Source of the DNA: Nelumbo lutea
Lineage: Eukaryota; Streptophyta; Magnoliopsida; Proteales; Nelumbonaceae
Length of the DNA stretch: 64,000 bases
Direction of reading: 5' to 3'
Assembly: GCA_022828595.1 (NCBI GenBank)
Contig: JAKGHH010000001.1
Location: 76,132,401-76,196,400 of the forward strand
In this document: in pieces, positions 11,320-21,183 of the stretch
Position numbering within the stretch: position 1 is the stretch's first letter
Layout of the letters: the number at the start of each line of letters is the position of its first letter
Translations under genes and position numbers: made by a program
Notes under the pieces: generated by a model
The model's input: the letters and a program-made list of their open reading frames with translations, nothing else
The model's database searches: none
Told to the model about the DNA's origin: nothing

Positions 11320-12816
11320 CTAAAAGTGTTCCTGTAGGAATGCCTTCAATCTGTCAATGCCCATTTTATCATTCTCAGTCACAACGATATCATCCACATA
11401 CACCACCAATATTATTTTGCCTGTCGAAGAGTCAAAACTGAAGACAGAGTGATCAACTTGGCACTGTTTCATACCAAACTTCTTGACCACCTCACTGAAC
11501 CTACCAAACCATGCTCGAGGGGACTGTTTAAGTCCATAAATAGCCTTCTTAAGTCTGCATACCTTACCATCCTCCCCCTGAGCAACAAACCCTGGTGGTT
11601 GCTCCATGTAGACCTCCTCGAGCAAATCACCATGCAAAAAGGCATTTTTGATATCTAGCTGATGGAGAGGCCAATCATACATAGCTGCAAGAGAGATGAT
11701 GAAACGAATTGACCCTATCTTAGCAATCGGGGAGAATGTCTCTGTGTAGTCAATGCCATATGTTTGGGAGTACCCTTTGGCAACCAGCCACGCCTTCAGG
11801 CGCTCAACACAACCATCTGGCAAGTACTTAACACTATACACCCACTTACAACCGACAGCCTGCTTCCCAGGAGGAAGAGCAGTGAGATCCCAAGTGTGAT
11901 TATGATGTAGAGCAGAGAGCTCTTCTTCCATAGCACGACACCACTCTGGAGAGGTAAGGGCTTCCTGGACATCCTTAGGAACAACCACGGAGGATAACAA
12001 AGAGATGAACTGGCGATGGGAGGCAGAGAGGTGGGTAAGTGAAACAAAATTGGAAATAGGGTGAAGGATGCAAGTACGTTTACCTTTCCGGAAGGCAATA
12101 GGAAGATCTTGGTCGGAGGCTGGTGTCGGAGCTGGAGCTGGATCTGTCGACGGTGATGAAGCTGGAGGAGATGCAACTGGTACACGCTGGCGATGTGTAT
12201 ACATGTGACGGATGGGTGGATGGTCAACCGATGGTGGCACCGGAGGCAAGGACGTAGGCATGACTGGAACCAGAGGAGGTGGATCAGCCACATGAAAAGG
12301 AAGAGGAGGTGGTGATGTGGAGGAAGCAGTATCACCGGACCCCATGAAGAACGAAGTAGACTTGAAGAATGTAACATCAACACATACCAAGGAATGACGA
12401 GAACTGGGATGATAACACTTGTACCCTTTCTGAGTTCGGGAATAGCCAAGGAAGATACACTTCAGGGAACGTGCATCTAACTTGTCAGTCCCGAGACCCA
12501 GATTATGAACGAAGCAGACACACCCAAATACCCGAGGAGGAAGCGGAAATGGAGACATGTTGGGGAATAAGACACTAAAAGGAGAACGACCATCAAGGAT
12601 AGACGTGGGCATTCGATTAATTAAGAAACAAGAGGTGAGCATTGCATCGCTCCAAAAGGTTTTGGGAACATTCATGTGGTGTATGAGGGAGTGTGCTGTT
12701 TCTACAAGATGTCGGTTCTTTCTCTCAACAACCTCATTTTGTTGTGGAGTGTAGGCACATGAAGTTTGGTGTATAATGCCATGTTGGTCCAAGTATTCTT
12801 GAAAAGATGAAGACAA
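11320..12816 (-). CDS. Copia A integrase C-terminal part and reverse transcriptase (long open frame)
   Basis: An open frame of 498 codons. Residues 1-45 hold the end of the integrase core, with TPQQNEVVERKNRH carrying the catalytic Glu. Residues 60-140 hold the conserved NRMPTS...GCVCFVHN and KCIFLGYSRTQKGYKCY blocks. About 155-260 is a proline-rich linker. RT follows: WDLTALPPGKQAVGCKWVYS (about 307-326), KAWLVAKGYSQTYGIDYTET, LDIKNAFLHGDLLEEVYMEQ (with a catalytic Asp), KAIYGLKQSPRAWF, and VVYVDDIVV with the YVDD box near residue 475 (about 11390). The frame is intact in this part. The first two integrase Asp residues (HSDVWGP, RSDNGREY) lie just upstream in other frames (12817-13170). Confidence 0.92.
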   Translation of the reverse strand: MSSSFQEYLDQHGIIHQTSCAYTPQQNEVVERKNRHLVETAHSLIHHMNVPKTFWSDAMLTSCFLINRMPTSILDGRSPFSVLFPNMSPFPLPPRVFGCVCFVHNLGLGTDKLDARSLKCIFLGYSRTQKGYKCYHPSSRHSLVCVDVTFFKSTSFFMGSGDTASSTSPPPLPFHVADPPPLVPVMPTSLPPVPPSVDHPPIRHMYTHRQRVPVASPPASSPSTDPAPAPTPASDQDLPIAFRKGKRTCILHPISNFVSLTHLSASHRQFISLLSSVVVPKDVQEALTSPEWCRAMEEELSALHHNHTWDLTALPPGKQAVGCKWVYSVKYLPDGCVERLKAWLVAKGYSQTYGIDYTETFSPIAKIGSIRFIISLAAMYDWPLHQLDIKNAFLHGDLLEEVYMEQPPGFVAQGEDGKVCRLKKAIYGLKQSPRAWFGRFSEVVKKFGMKQCQVDHSVFSFDSSTGKIILVVYVDDIVVTENDKMGIDRLKAFLQEHF

Positions 12817-13170
12817 GTATTCACGACCATTATCAGAACGGAAAATTTTGATGTGAACGCCAAATTGATTGCGGATCTCAGCATAAAATTTCTGGAAGAT
12901 GGAAAATAACTCACTTCTTTCTTACATTAAATAGAGCCACCCCATTCTTGAATAGTCATCAACAAAAATAACAAAGTATCTATATCCATTATATGACATC
13001 ACTTTATAAGGACCCCAAACATCTGAATGAATTAAAGAAAAAAGACTCGACACATGGTTATCGACCCTAGAACGAAAGGAAACACGATGGTGTTTCCCAA
13101 ATTGACCTGACTCACAATCTAAAACGGAAAGTTGACTCAATGAAGGGACTAAGGACTGCAACACTTTCAA
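12817..13170 (-). pseudogene. Copia A integrase N-terminal part (frame broken)
   Basis: Contains HSDVWGPYKVMSYNGYRYF and FVDDYSRMGW (first catalytic Asp), a stop at about 12920, then FRSDNGREY (second Asp) in a different frame leading into the long open frame at 12816. The lesions here prevent an integrase being made from a single reading frame. Confidence 0.85.
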
Positions 13171-13218
13171 CGAAGGATGACCAAATCTACAATGCCACTG
13201 GAGAGGAGAAATGGATGA

Positions 13219-13695
13219 CTAAAGGGCCGTTGACGTTCGTCCACCACCATCAAGATAATACAGTCCACCGGCTTCATGCCCTCCACCAATCTTCATCCCC
13301 GTCTTGAGATCCTGAAAAACACACATAGAAGGGTAAAATGTGATGGAGCACTTAAGGGACTTGGTCAACTTACTAACAAACATAAGATTAAATGGAAGCT
13401 TAGGTACATATAAAACAGAGGATAGGGATACAGGGTCTAGGTCAACATTACTAACACCATAGAAAGATGATGTGGAGCCATTAGCAAGGGTAACAGATTG
13501 TGATGTTGAGCAATGAGTGAGAGATGAAAACACACCTGGAGTTCCCGTCATGTGATCGGAGGCTCCAGAGTCAATAATCCAGGGGTTGGGTGTGGATGCC
13601 AAACAAGCCATACCTGAGTGTGCAAAGGAAGTTGTGTTCTGTTGCGACTTGGATTGAACAAACCTCTCATACTCATCCCGAGGAACATTCACCAT
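13219..13695 (-). CDS. Copia A protease and GAG-pre-integrase start
   Basis: Reads PWIIDSGASDHMTG, the intact aspartic protease motif DSGAS preceded by the typical W-x-IDSGA context, then VTLANGSTSSFYG, SSVLYVPKLPFNLMFVSKL and a CVFQDLKTGMKIGGG stretch leading toward the pre-integrase domain. In copia elements this domain cuts the polyprotein. The frame is open for 158 codons; the connection to gag upstream is interrupted by stops. Confidence 0.88.
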   Translation of the reverse strand: MVNVPRDEYERFVQSKSQQNTTSFAHSGMACLASTPNPWIIDSGASDHMTGTPGVFSSLTHCSTSQSVTLANGSTSSFYGVSNVDLDPVSLSSVLYVPKLPFNLMFVSKLTKSLKCSITFYPSMCVFQDLKTGMKIGGGHEAGGLYYLDGGGRTSTAL

Positions 13696-13781
13696 CTCCT
13701 TGCTTGGACCATCTTAGGGAGTAGAAGGCATTGGGTCAGCTGACCGGTTCTCCTGTCTAGAGCTGAAATTGGTGTCACTAG

Positions 13782-14691
13782 TCATGGCATGGTTGGCCCA
13801 CGTCGAGGGAGGACCATGTAAGTCATAGCAGTAGTTAATGGTATGTCCATCAAACCACAATGAGTACACTTCTGTGGACCCGAGCCACGTCCTCTACCAC
13901 GAGCTCCCCTTGAATCTCTGCCTCCAGTACGACCACCACCACGGATATGTGTAGATCCACCACTACCACTCCTACCAGGCTGGGCTCCTCGAGCCCCACT
14001 TCTGCCACCTCGACCTCTCGACACTGCAAATGCTGATTTATCGGAGACATTAGAGTCCATAGATCCAATGGAAGCCCTCCGAAGACGAGCAAACACCTCC
14101 TCTAAAGATGGAAGAGCAGATCCCCCTAGTATCTGGGCTCGTACTGGTTCATACTCAGACTTCAGCCCCACCAGAAACTGTGTCACATCAAGCTGCTCTC
14201 ACTGTTGCTGTTGAACTTTGACATCAGAAGTGAGAGGATGATAGACATTTAACTCATTACGGATATTCCTTCACACTGGCATAGTACTCCTCAAGGCTCT
14301 GATTTCCCTGTTGCAGATTGAAGTATTCCTGATACAGTTGATATACCCTAGTGGTATTATCCTGACCTGAATACAGTTTCTTAGCATGATCCCACACCTC
14401 TTTGGCTGTGTCAAGAAACATGAAGTTCACACTGATTTTGGGTTCCATACTGTTCCACAACCATGTAATGATCTGTGCATCTTCCTGTTCCCAGTCTTCA
14501 TACTCCTGAGAATTAGCGAGGGGTTTCTCCTCTCTTATATGCTTCACTTTCTTCTTCGCCTTCAGAAAAACCTCTACAGACTTGGCCCAAGGGACATAAT
14601 TCTCTCCATTCAGTTTAATGGAGGTCATTTGGACATTCAGGTAGTCAGTAGATATCATGACACTAGGTTTACTATCACTATTATCTGCCAT
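13782..14691 (-). pseudogene. Copia A gag
   Basis: It begins with an ATG at 14691 (MADNSDSKPSVM). The N-terminal half (to 14257) carries IKLNGENYVPWAKSVEVFLK and the UBN2-type TAKEVWDHAKKLYSGQDNTT. The second half (14186-13782) reads FLVGLKSEYEPVRAQILG, a long Gly/Arg-rich stretch (about residues 53-105) and CTHCG, the start of a CCHC zinc knuckle whose remaining Cys/His are lost to a frame change. A stop and frame shift at about 14190-14260 separate the two halves. It is the nucleocapsid-like structural protein of the element. Confidence 0.85.
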
Positions 14692-14752
14692 TGCCGAACT
14701 CCCTTATCACTGAATTATGAGCACTACACACTGCACACTACACGCAAACACT

Positions 14753-14955
14753 TCACCGAAATCTACACACTGATTTCAACAGTAATAAATGCTGAGAACT
14801 GCAACACCACAAACCCTACTCACCGAAATCTGCACACTGATTTCAGCAGTATTAAATGCTGAAAACTGCAACACCACAACCCTACTCACCGAGGTCTACA
14901 CACTGATTTCAGCGATATCAAATGCTGAAAACCACACTTGTAACACCACCAACAC
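14753..14955 (-). repeat. Three tandem approximately 66-bp repeats in the copia A leader
   Basis: Units begin at 14753, 14820 and 14886 with TCACCGA(A/G)(A/G)TCTRCACACTG and share GATTTCA, AAATGCTGA and AACACCAC. They lie between the gag ATG and the primer binding site, in the untranslated leader. Their position suggests a regulatory or packaging role, which is inference. Confidence 0.85.
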
Positions 14956-15396
14956 TTAATCCACAACTATAGGAAGTTTCACCATTAAGTAGACACTATT
15001 GCCATTCGAATCACACACAAACTAGAATAAACCCTAGCATAAACCCTAGCATACTGCAATCTGAAAACCCATCATGCGAACTGTACTATACCTCTCATGT
15101 ATTCCATAACAGAAAAAGTATATAAAAAAAAAATTACCTCATCGCCTGAAGGCCAACCTACACAAAGGGCTGAGACACCACTGCACCACACGTACCAGCC
15201 CTAACTAGGGCTTAGAAACCACAGCAACCAATCACCAACGACACAATCGGAGGCATAGAAACCTCCTAGGGAAGAGGGCGATCACTCCTTTTCAGCCCTT
15301 TTCCCAGTCTCCAACTCACAACTGAGAAACCCAAGAGAAACCCTAATTCGAATGCGCAGAAGACAGAATTCTAGCAAGTCTGATTTGGTGAACCTT

Positions 15397-15408
15397 GCTC
15401 TGATACCA
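15397..15408 (-). promoter_or_regulatory. Copia A primer binding site (initiator tRNA-Met)
   Basis: Minus strand TGGTATCAGAGC directly after the 5' LTR, complementary to the 3' end of plant initiator tRNA-Met. Confidence 0.95.
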
Positions 15409-15708
15409 TGTTGAAGTTTGACCTGCCCTAGAATTCTGTCTTGTTCGTTGATTGTAAAGTAGAGTAAACAGCAAGAAGTAGGAGAGGAAAGAAGAAGAGA
15501 GAAAAGAGAGAAAAGAGAGAAGGGCTGGTTCGAATTAGAGAAAAGTCAATCCCTAGATTCGGCCAGACCTGTTATTATATTATTAACTTATTGGAAAAGA
15601 CTTGAGTGCCCTTCTTTAAGTAAGAGGCACTCGAACTAACATAACAGTACACATCAACATTCTCAACAAGTACAAGACTGAAATACCCCTTCACTAACAC
15701 CACTAACA
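15409..15708 (-). repeat. Copia A 5' LTR
   Basis: 300 bp, TG...CA ends, nearly the same as 10134-10436 and bordered on the right by the target duplication GACTC (15709-15713). Promoter activity would be expected here; no TATA box was singled out. Confidence 0.95.
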
Positions 15709-15713
15709 GACTC

Positions 15714-16482
15714 AAAACCAGAAGAAGTAGAAAGCAAACAAGAAGTTAGAAACGAGTGTAACCTTATTCATCTCAAAATCCAGAGCAAATAGTCGTCCTA
15801 GTCTACGTCTTTTCCCCTTCACCTTCCTAGTTTGCCGGTCCTGTATCAAACAACCATCAGAAATGAGACAATGTTGTCTTCCTCTACAAGTTGGCCAACA
15901 AAAATCAAATTGGTGGTGCACTTAGGTACAAATAAAGTTTTGGATTAAATGAAACAGAGATGACTTGGAGGTAGATAAATACAATGGAAAAGTACGGATA
16001 TGTCTATTGCAGATTTCTAAATTCCATTGTAGACCTATAAACATTCAAAATGTCAAAAACTCCAACTCTATACACCAATGTCTGCCAGTGAATTGGCATC
16101 AATTCCGAACTGGCATCTACCCCAACTGTACTTTGGGCCTAAGAATTCTGACCTAGGGCTGAACTGTCATTCTCCCTAAATGCAAATCATCACAACAAGT
16201 ATATATAATTTTTCACCATTTGCAATGACAATGTATTTATTGGGAAGATGGGGTTTGGGATACTAATCGAGTGTGGCTCCTGTTATATGGTTAGAGGCTC
16301 TTGAGTTAATATACCATAGGTGATTTGGTGAGGGACAATAGGTTGGTAACTCATCAGGCATGCCAATAGTAGAGAACGCTGAGGAGATGGCCGAGGACAT
16401 GAGCTGTTGAATCCGTTCTCAGATATGCCACTAGAGGTGCCATTTTGGCCAACCACAGAAGTAATGGAGGAGGCATATGATC
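15714..16482 (-). pseudogene. Copia B protease and GAG-pre-integrase (right part)
   Basis: On the minus strand, 15921-15714 reads CLIQDRQTRKV and GRLFALDFEMNKV, the pre-integrase lead-in that continues at 10128 across copia A. Further right (about 16320-16260) the protease motif appears as YINSRASNHITG, against the family W(I/L)DSGASxHxT, so the catalytic Asp is changed to Asn. ANGEKLY follows at about 16240. Multiple stops. The hAT element begins at 16483, so gag of B is cut off. Confidence 0.75.
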
Positions 16483-18028
16483 TGTAGTTTTCAAGGCGCC
16501 TAGGTGGGGCTAGTCGACCACAGGGCGCCTAGGCGTTGGAATTTTAAAATGTTAGTTTTATTGAGTTTTTACTTTATATATGCTTTTCTAAGTCATTTTA
16601 TTGGTTTTGTGTGCTAACTAGCAAGCATGTTACACTAACTATGAACACTATAAAATCATTCAAATGAGTATAAAATTCATATAAAAAGCTAACAATATAA
16701 AATGTTACCAATAAAAAGGAGTCTAAACCAACTAGGCAAGGCAACTACACTAAAAACTAAACTAATAAAGTAATAAATACTAAAAATATTTTTTAAATTC
16801 ACAAAGAGTCAAAGACATACCTTCGACTTTGAAGTGAATGTTGAGCATTGTCCTTCTTTAGTGTTCTCTCTTTCTCACTTTTCCTTTAACAATTAACACA
16901 CACACACAAATCAATAATAAATTAAACAAAAAGCATTGTAAATTTATAATAAATGAACAAATAATAAAAGGAATTATCAATTTTGTAGAAAACTAGGAAT
17001 CAAATTAAACACATATGACATACCTTGATGGAAATTTATCTATTCTAGGCATTTAAAGGAAGTAGGAACCAAATAAGCAATGAATAAAACCATAACAAAA
17101 AATAAATATGGCACTTATCCAATTCTCTAGAATCTCTACAAAAGGATTAAGGATAACAAAAAATGAAGTTTGTAGATGATCGATAAAGAAAAATGTCTAG
17201 CTAATTTCAGTATCTAGGTAATAAGAGCCCGCAACCCCTCCACTAAATCCGCCAACATCATTAACAACACAATCAACATCATCTGCATCCTCATCGTCTT
17301 CATCTTCCCACCAAGTTCTTCGACTTCATCTTCATCTTCATCTTCATTATCCTCAATGTTTCTATCCCACATTAAGTCTTCATTTCTTCTTCTTGCACAA
17401 CACTCTTTCCTTTGTCTTGTCCCCTACCATCGCTTCTTCCACGACCACCTCTACCTTCGCTTCTACTTGCATGTGTATAAACTGTATATGCACTTCTCCT
17501 CTACCATTTTTACCCTCAACAACTTCAGTTGCACCTAATACTTCATCCACTTTATTCCATGTGAGATCACCACCTTCATAAACGAGCTCATTTGATGGGT
17601 CTCTTCCAGTCAACCATTCACTACTCTCATCAACATCATCGAAGCAAATGGGATCAAATTGTCGTGGGTTTGCACGTCTTGTCAAGAACCTCTCACGAAA
17701 ACGTTGATTATATTGGACAAAGACAAGATCGTTAAGCCTCTTTTGATCAAGTCTGTTCCTCTTCTTGGTATGAATCTATATTCATAACAAACAAAAATAA
17801 GAAGATTATAAATATTTTAACTTTTATAATCATAAATCAATTAATAAATAATAATAAAATTACTTACATGCTCAAAGGTGCTCTAGTTACGCTCACAGGC
17901 AGAAGACATGCACGTAAGACCTAATATGCGTAATGCAATATGCTTAAGGTCTGGTGTGCAATGTCCATAAGTATGCCACCAATCAACTACAAAGTACAAA
18001 TTACAAATAAAGAAAAAATTAAATTAGA
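16483..18028 (-). mobile_element. hAT transposon with transposase gene, truncated by copia C
   Basis: The left end reads TGTAGTTTTCAAGGCGCCTAGG, followed by GGGCGCCTAGGCG palindromes, then GTTTTGTGTGCTAACTAGCAAGCATG, which is shared in reverse complement with the MITE at 8369-9246. About 0.9 kb inside lies the 3' end of a transposase gene on the minus strand (17380-17990). The other terminus is not visible: copia C inserted at about 18029 and the sequence beyond it runs into the gap. The host sequence is the gag-protease part of copia B. The candidate 8-bp left target is ATATGATC (16475-16482). Confidence 0.78.
17380..17990 (-). pseudogene. hAT transposase, C-terminal dimerisation domain (two exons)
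   Basis: The upstream exon (to 17868) reads WWHTYG, PDLKHIALRILGLTCMSSAC and ERN, then an in-frame TAG where family members have Trp (CERNW), then STFEH. A GT-AG intron of 92 bp (17776-17867, donor GTAAGT, acceptor ATATAG) joins it to IHTKKRNRLDQKRLNDLVFV (17775 leftward), then the acidic tail ending at 17380. This is the canonical hATC block that holds hAT transposases together as dimers. The premature stop and the missing catalytic RNase H-like core (expected to the right, displaced by copia C) mean that it is dead. A U-rich acceptor near 17990 marks the exon start. Confidence 0.85.
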
Positions 18029-18410
18029 GAGTACAGTAGAAGATCAAGACTATAATCAGTCTTGAATCCTAATAGGTTTTAGGTTTACAAAACAAAAGAA
18101 AAGTGAGAGAAAGGAGAGAGAATAGAAGAGAAACAGGAGAACACAAGTGGTTGAAAGGAGGGACAGATTCTAACAGATCTGCTGCCACCACTCTCTTATT
18201 ATTTATAGGTTATGGTTAGTACATAATGGAAAGGACACATTTGCCCTTAGTACTTACATAATAAATAAAGTAAATAAAAGCTGAAATAAATAACAACTGA
18301 ATTAACAAACTGACACTACTATAACTGGAACAAACTACACATGCTGTCCTACGAACACAGTGGGGACCACTGCAGTGGGGCCAGTGGGGCCCACATCAGT
18401 GTTCTCTACA
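18029..18410 (-). repeat. Copia C 3' LTR
   Basis: On the minus strand it starts TGTAGAGAACACTG right after the polypurine tract TTGAGGGGGAG (18411-18421). The far end near 18029 is estimated from the change to hAT sequence; no second LTR is available to confirm it. Confidence 0.7.
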
Positions 18411-18479
18411 CTCCCCCTCAAGTTGGGAGTAGATATCTATCATTCCCAACTTGGATAGGTCTGTCTCTAACTTCTTCCT

Positions 18480-19757
18480 TGGTACAACCTTGGTGAGGAT
18501 ATCCGCGAGCTGCATATTAGATGTGATGTACGGAAGACACACTTCTTGTGATATGTTTAGATCTGTCATGCTGCACTGGGTTGTGGGTTATATTAATAGT
18601 TGCCTGATTATCACAATACAGCATTAAGGGCTTTTCATAGTCAATACCCAACTCTTCAAGTAGTGACTTCAGCCATAAGATTTCAGCCACTCCGTTAGCC
18701 ATTGACCTGTATTCCGCTTCAGCACTGGAGCAGGAAACAACACTCTGCTTCTTACTCCTCCAAGAGACAAGGTTCCCTCCCACAAGGGCACAATATCTAG
18801 AGGTAGACCTTCTATCATCAACACTCTCAGCCCAATCGGCATCTGTATAGACCTCCACCCTCATGTGATTATTGTTCTTGAGCAGTATACCTCTACCCGG
18901 GCATCCCTTCAAGTATGCTAATATTCTCTCTGCCGCAAGAAGATGAGAAGTTCTAGGGGAGTGCATGTACTGGCTAACAACACTAACTGCATAATTGATA
19001 TCTGGCCGAGTGAGGCAGAGATATAGGAGCTTTCCAACCAACCGTTGGAACATAACTTTGTCTACAAGAGGCTCCCCGCCCTCTGCACTAATCTTGTGAT
19101 TTTGTTCGATGGGTGTATCAGCCGGCTTAACACCCATCTTTCCCGTTTCCGCCAACAGATCTAGAACATATTTTCTCTGAGAGATAAAAATCCCCTGCTT
19201 GGATCTAGCAACCTCAATACCCAAAAAGTACCGTAGTGCACCAAGATCTTTCACCTCAAACTCTTGATGAAGGAACTGTTTGAGGGACTCAACCTCATGA
19301 CTGTCATTTCCTATCACCACAATATCATCAACATATACTGCAAGTAGTGTCAAAGAGGACTCACCCTCTTGATGAATAGTGTATGATCTGACTGGGCCAG
19401 TACATAACCAAACTTTCCAAGGGCTAATCTGAACCTATCAAACCAGGCTCTAGGTGACTGCTTCAAACCATACAATGCCTTGTTCAGTCGGCAAACCTTC
19501 TTACCCGTTTCTGTATCATAGAATCCAGGAGGCAACTGCATGTAAACCTCTTCCTGTAAGTCTCCATTCAGAAAGGCATTTTTAACATCCATCCAAAACG
19601 GGGGCCAAGAATGATTTGCTGCAAGGGATAACAGAACTCGGATGGTGGTCATCTTGGCTACTGGGGCAAAGGTCTCCAAGTAGTCTATACCATAAGTCTG
19701 AGTGAACCCCTTTGCAACCAGTCGGGCTTTGTACCCTTTCAATAGAGCCATCAGCAT
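18480..19757 (-). pseudogene. Copia C reverse transcriptase and RNase H
   Basis: Two overlapping open frames. 19757-19350 carries [39 protein letters not shown] and KALYGLKQSPRAWFDRF. 19353-18517 continues with AVYVDDIVVIGND (intact YVDD), LVGKLLYLCLTRPDINYAVS, LAYLKGCPGRG, VYTDADWAESVDDRRSTSRY (RNase H Asp), SSAEAEYRSM (Glu) and LYCDNQATINI (Asp), ending near HDRSKHI. The 4-base overlap at 19350-19353 marks a frameshift. All RT and RNase H catalytic residues named here are present, so this copy is younger than B. Confidence 0.9.
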
Positions 19758-21180
19758 TATGGTTCACAGTGAACACCAATCTACATCCCACCGGTTTCTT
19801 TCCTTTTGGTGGGTCAACCAGTGCCCAAGTATTATTTTTCAATAGGGCATCCATTCGACTTGCATTGCATCTTTCCATTCTGGAACTGATAAGGCGTCTT
19901 GCACTGTTCTTGGAATAGGGACATCGGCAATGGAAGTGAGATAGGACCCGGTAAGATGGAGACAGAACGATCATAGGATAAGAGCTGTGAGATGCTGTGA
20001 GCTGTAAGAAGTGGTGCAATGTCGTTTCCCTGCGAATGGCAATAGGGAGATCATGGTCATCCACCGGAGGGGAAGTGGCAACTGTTAGAGGTAATCTCAG
20101 TAGGCTCTGGATCTGGAGCCGCAGAAGGAACTGGAGCTGGCCGGGACTGCCAATGACTAGGATCAACCTGCCTGCATCGCCTGTGATAGACTCTTAACTC
20201 CGGCTCCCTCTGACCACCCTCACCACTACAACCTTCATTATCCAGTGGAATAGGCAAAGGAACAACCCCACTCAAAACAACCCCACTTCTACCAGCCCCA
20301 TTTCCACTCTCACTACTCTCCCCTTGAGGAAAGAAACTCAAAACAGCCCCACTCTCACTGCTCTCTCCCTGAGGAGAAACCCTAGGATAATAGGGTGTCT
20401 CCTCAAAGAAGGTGACATCCATGGAGACGAACCGTTTCCCTGAAACCGGATCATAGCAACAATACCCTTTTGAGTTTGTGCATAACCAAGGAAAATGCAT
20501 TTGGAGGCCTTAGGTTCAAACTTGGAATGATGAGTCCCGAGAAGCTGAACGAAACAAGTACAACCAAAGGTTTTAAGGGGAACAATGAACAACTCCTCGT
20601 CTGGGTATAGAAGGGAAAAGGGGGTTCTCATTTCAAGAACCCGGGAAGGAGCTTGATTAATGAGATAAACTGCCGTGAGGATAGCATCTCTCAGAAGCGA
20701 ATAGGTACATTGGAGGTAAACATAATGCTTCTAGTCACCTCCAAGATATGCCTATTCTTCCTTTTGGCAACGCCGTTCTACTGTGGTGTATAAGGGCAAG
20801 TGCTCTGGTGAATAACTCCTTGGCTAAGAAGGTAGGAGGTCAATGGCTGAGCAAAAGTATTCCTTTGCTATTATCAGATCTAAGGACTTTGATTTTGGTC
20901 TCAAACTGAGTGAGAACCATCTAATGGAAGTTTTGGGTCAGAGCAAAGAACCTCATCCCGAGAACGCATTAAGATAGACCCAAGAAAAAACGGGTATGGT
21001 CATCAACAAACAGTAGAAAATATCTGTACCCACCCATAGGAAGAGATATGATATGGCCCCCAAACATCAGTATGCACAATATCAAAAGAGGAATTACTCC
21101 TTTTATTACTTAAAGAATACAGAGGTTCTACAATGTTTGGCAAACTCACAACTCTCACACCTCAACTTGATAACTCAACA
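19758..21180 (-). pseudogene. Copia C integrase and linker
   Basis: 21180-20640 contains degenerate integrase (VWGPYH-type block, CPYTPQ then a stop before NGVAKRKNRHILE), followed by MRTPFSLLYPDEELFIVP and GCTCFVQLLGTH, KCIFLGYAQTQKG (20631-20460), the FVSMDVTFFEETPYY block, an acidic/proline linker (about 20400-20060), and NNTWALVDPPKGKKPVGCRL opening RT (about 19840-19780). There are several stops and at least three frame changes. Confidence 0.82.
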
Positions 21181-21183
21181 AAC

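Larger units (their letters stand above)
10134..15708 (-). mobile_element. Copia element A, nearly complete LTR retrotransposon (5.6 kb)
   Basis: A full Ty1/copia on the minus strand: 5' LTR 15409-15708, PBS 15397-15408, leader, gag 14691-13782, protease about 13590-13219, integrase, RT, RNase H, polypurine tract 10437-10446 and 3' LTR 10134-10436. Both ends are flanked by the perfect 5-bp target duplication GACTC (10129-10133 and 15709-15713). By eye the LTRs differ at roughly a dozen positions over 300 bp, so the insertion is fairly recent. A few stops and frameshifts (end of first gag frame, zinc knuckle, integrase near 12920, RT near 11155-11320) make it non-functional as read. It landed in the GAG-pre-integrase of copia B. 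Confidence 0.95.
6262..16482 (-). mobile_element. Copia element B, fragmented by three later insertions
   Basis: This minus-strand Ty1/copia element survives as 6262-8368 (3' LTR, RNase H, RT, linker), 9255-10133 (integrase, GAG-pre-integrase) and 15714-16482 (GAG-pre-integrase, protease). Between them sit a foldback hAT MITE, complete copia A and the hAT element with transposase. The pieces are colinear when the insertions are removed: the GAG-pre-integrase frame stops at the GACTC target of copia A and resumes on its far side. Gag and the 5' LTR are not seen; they should lie beyond the hAT and copia C insertions and may be lost in the assembly gap. Key residues are damaged (YVDE for YVDD; NSRAS for DSGAS), so B is old. 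Confidence 0.82.
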
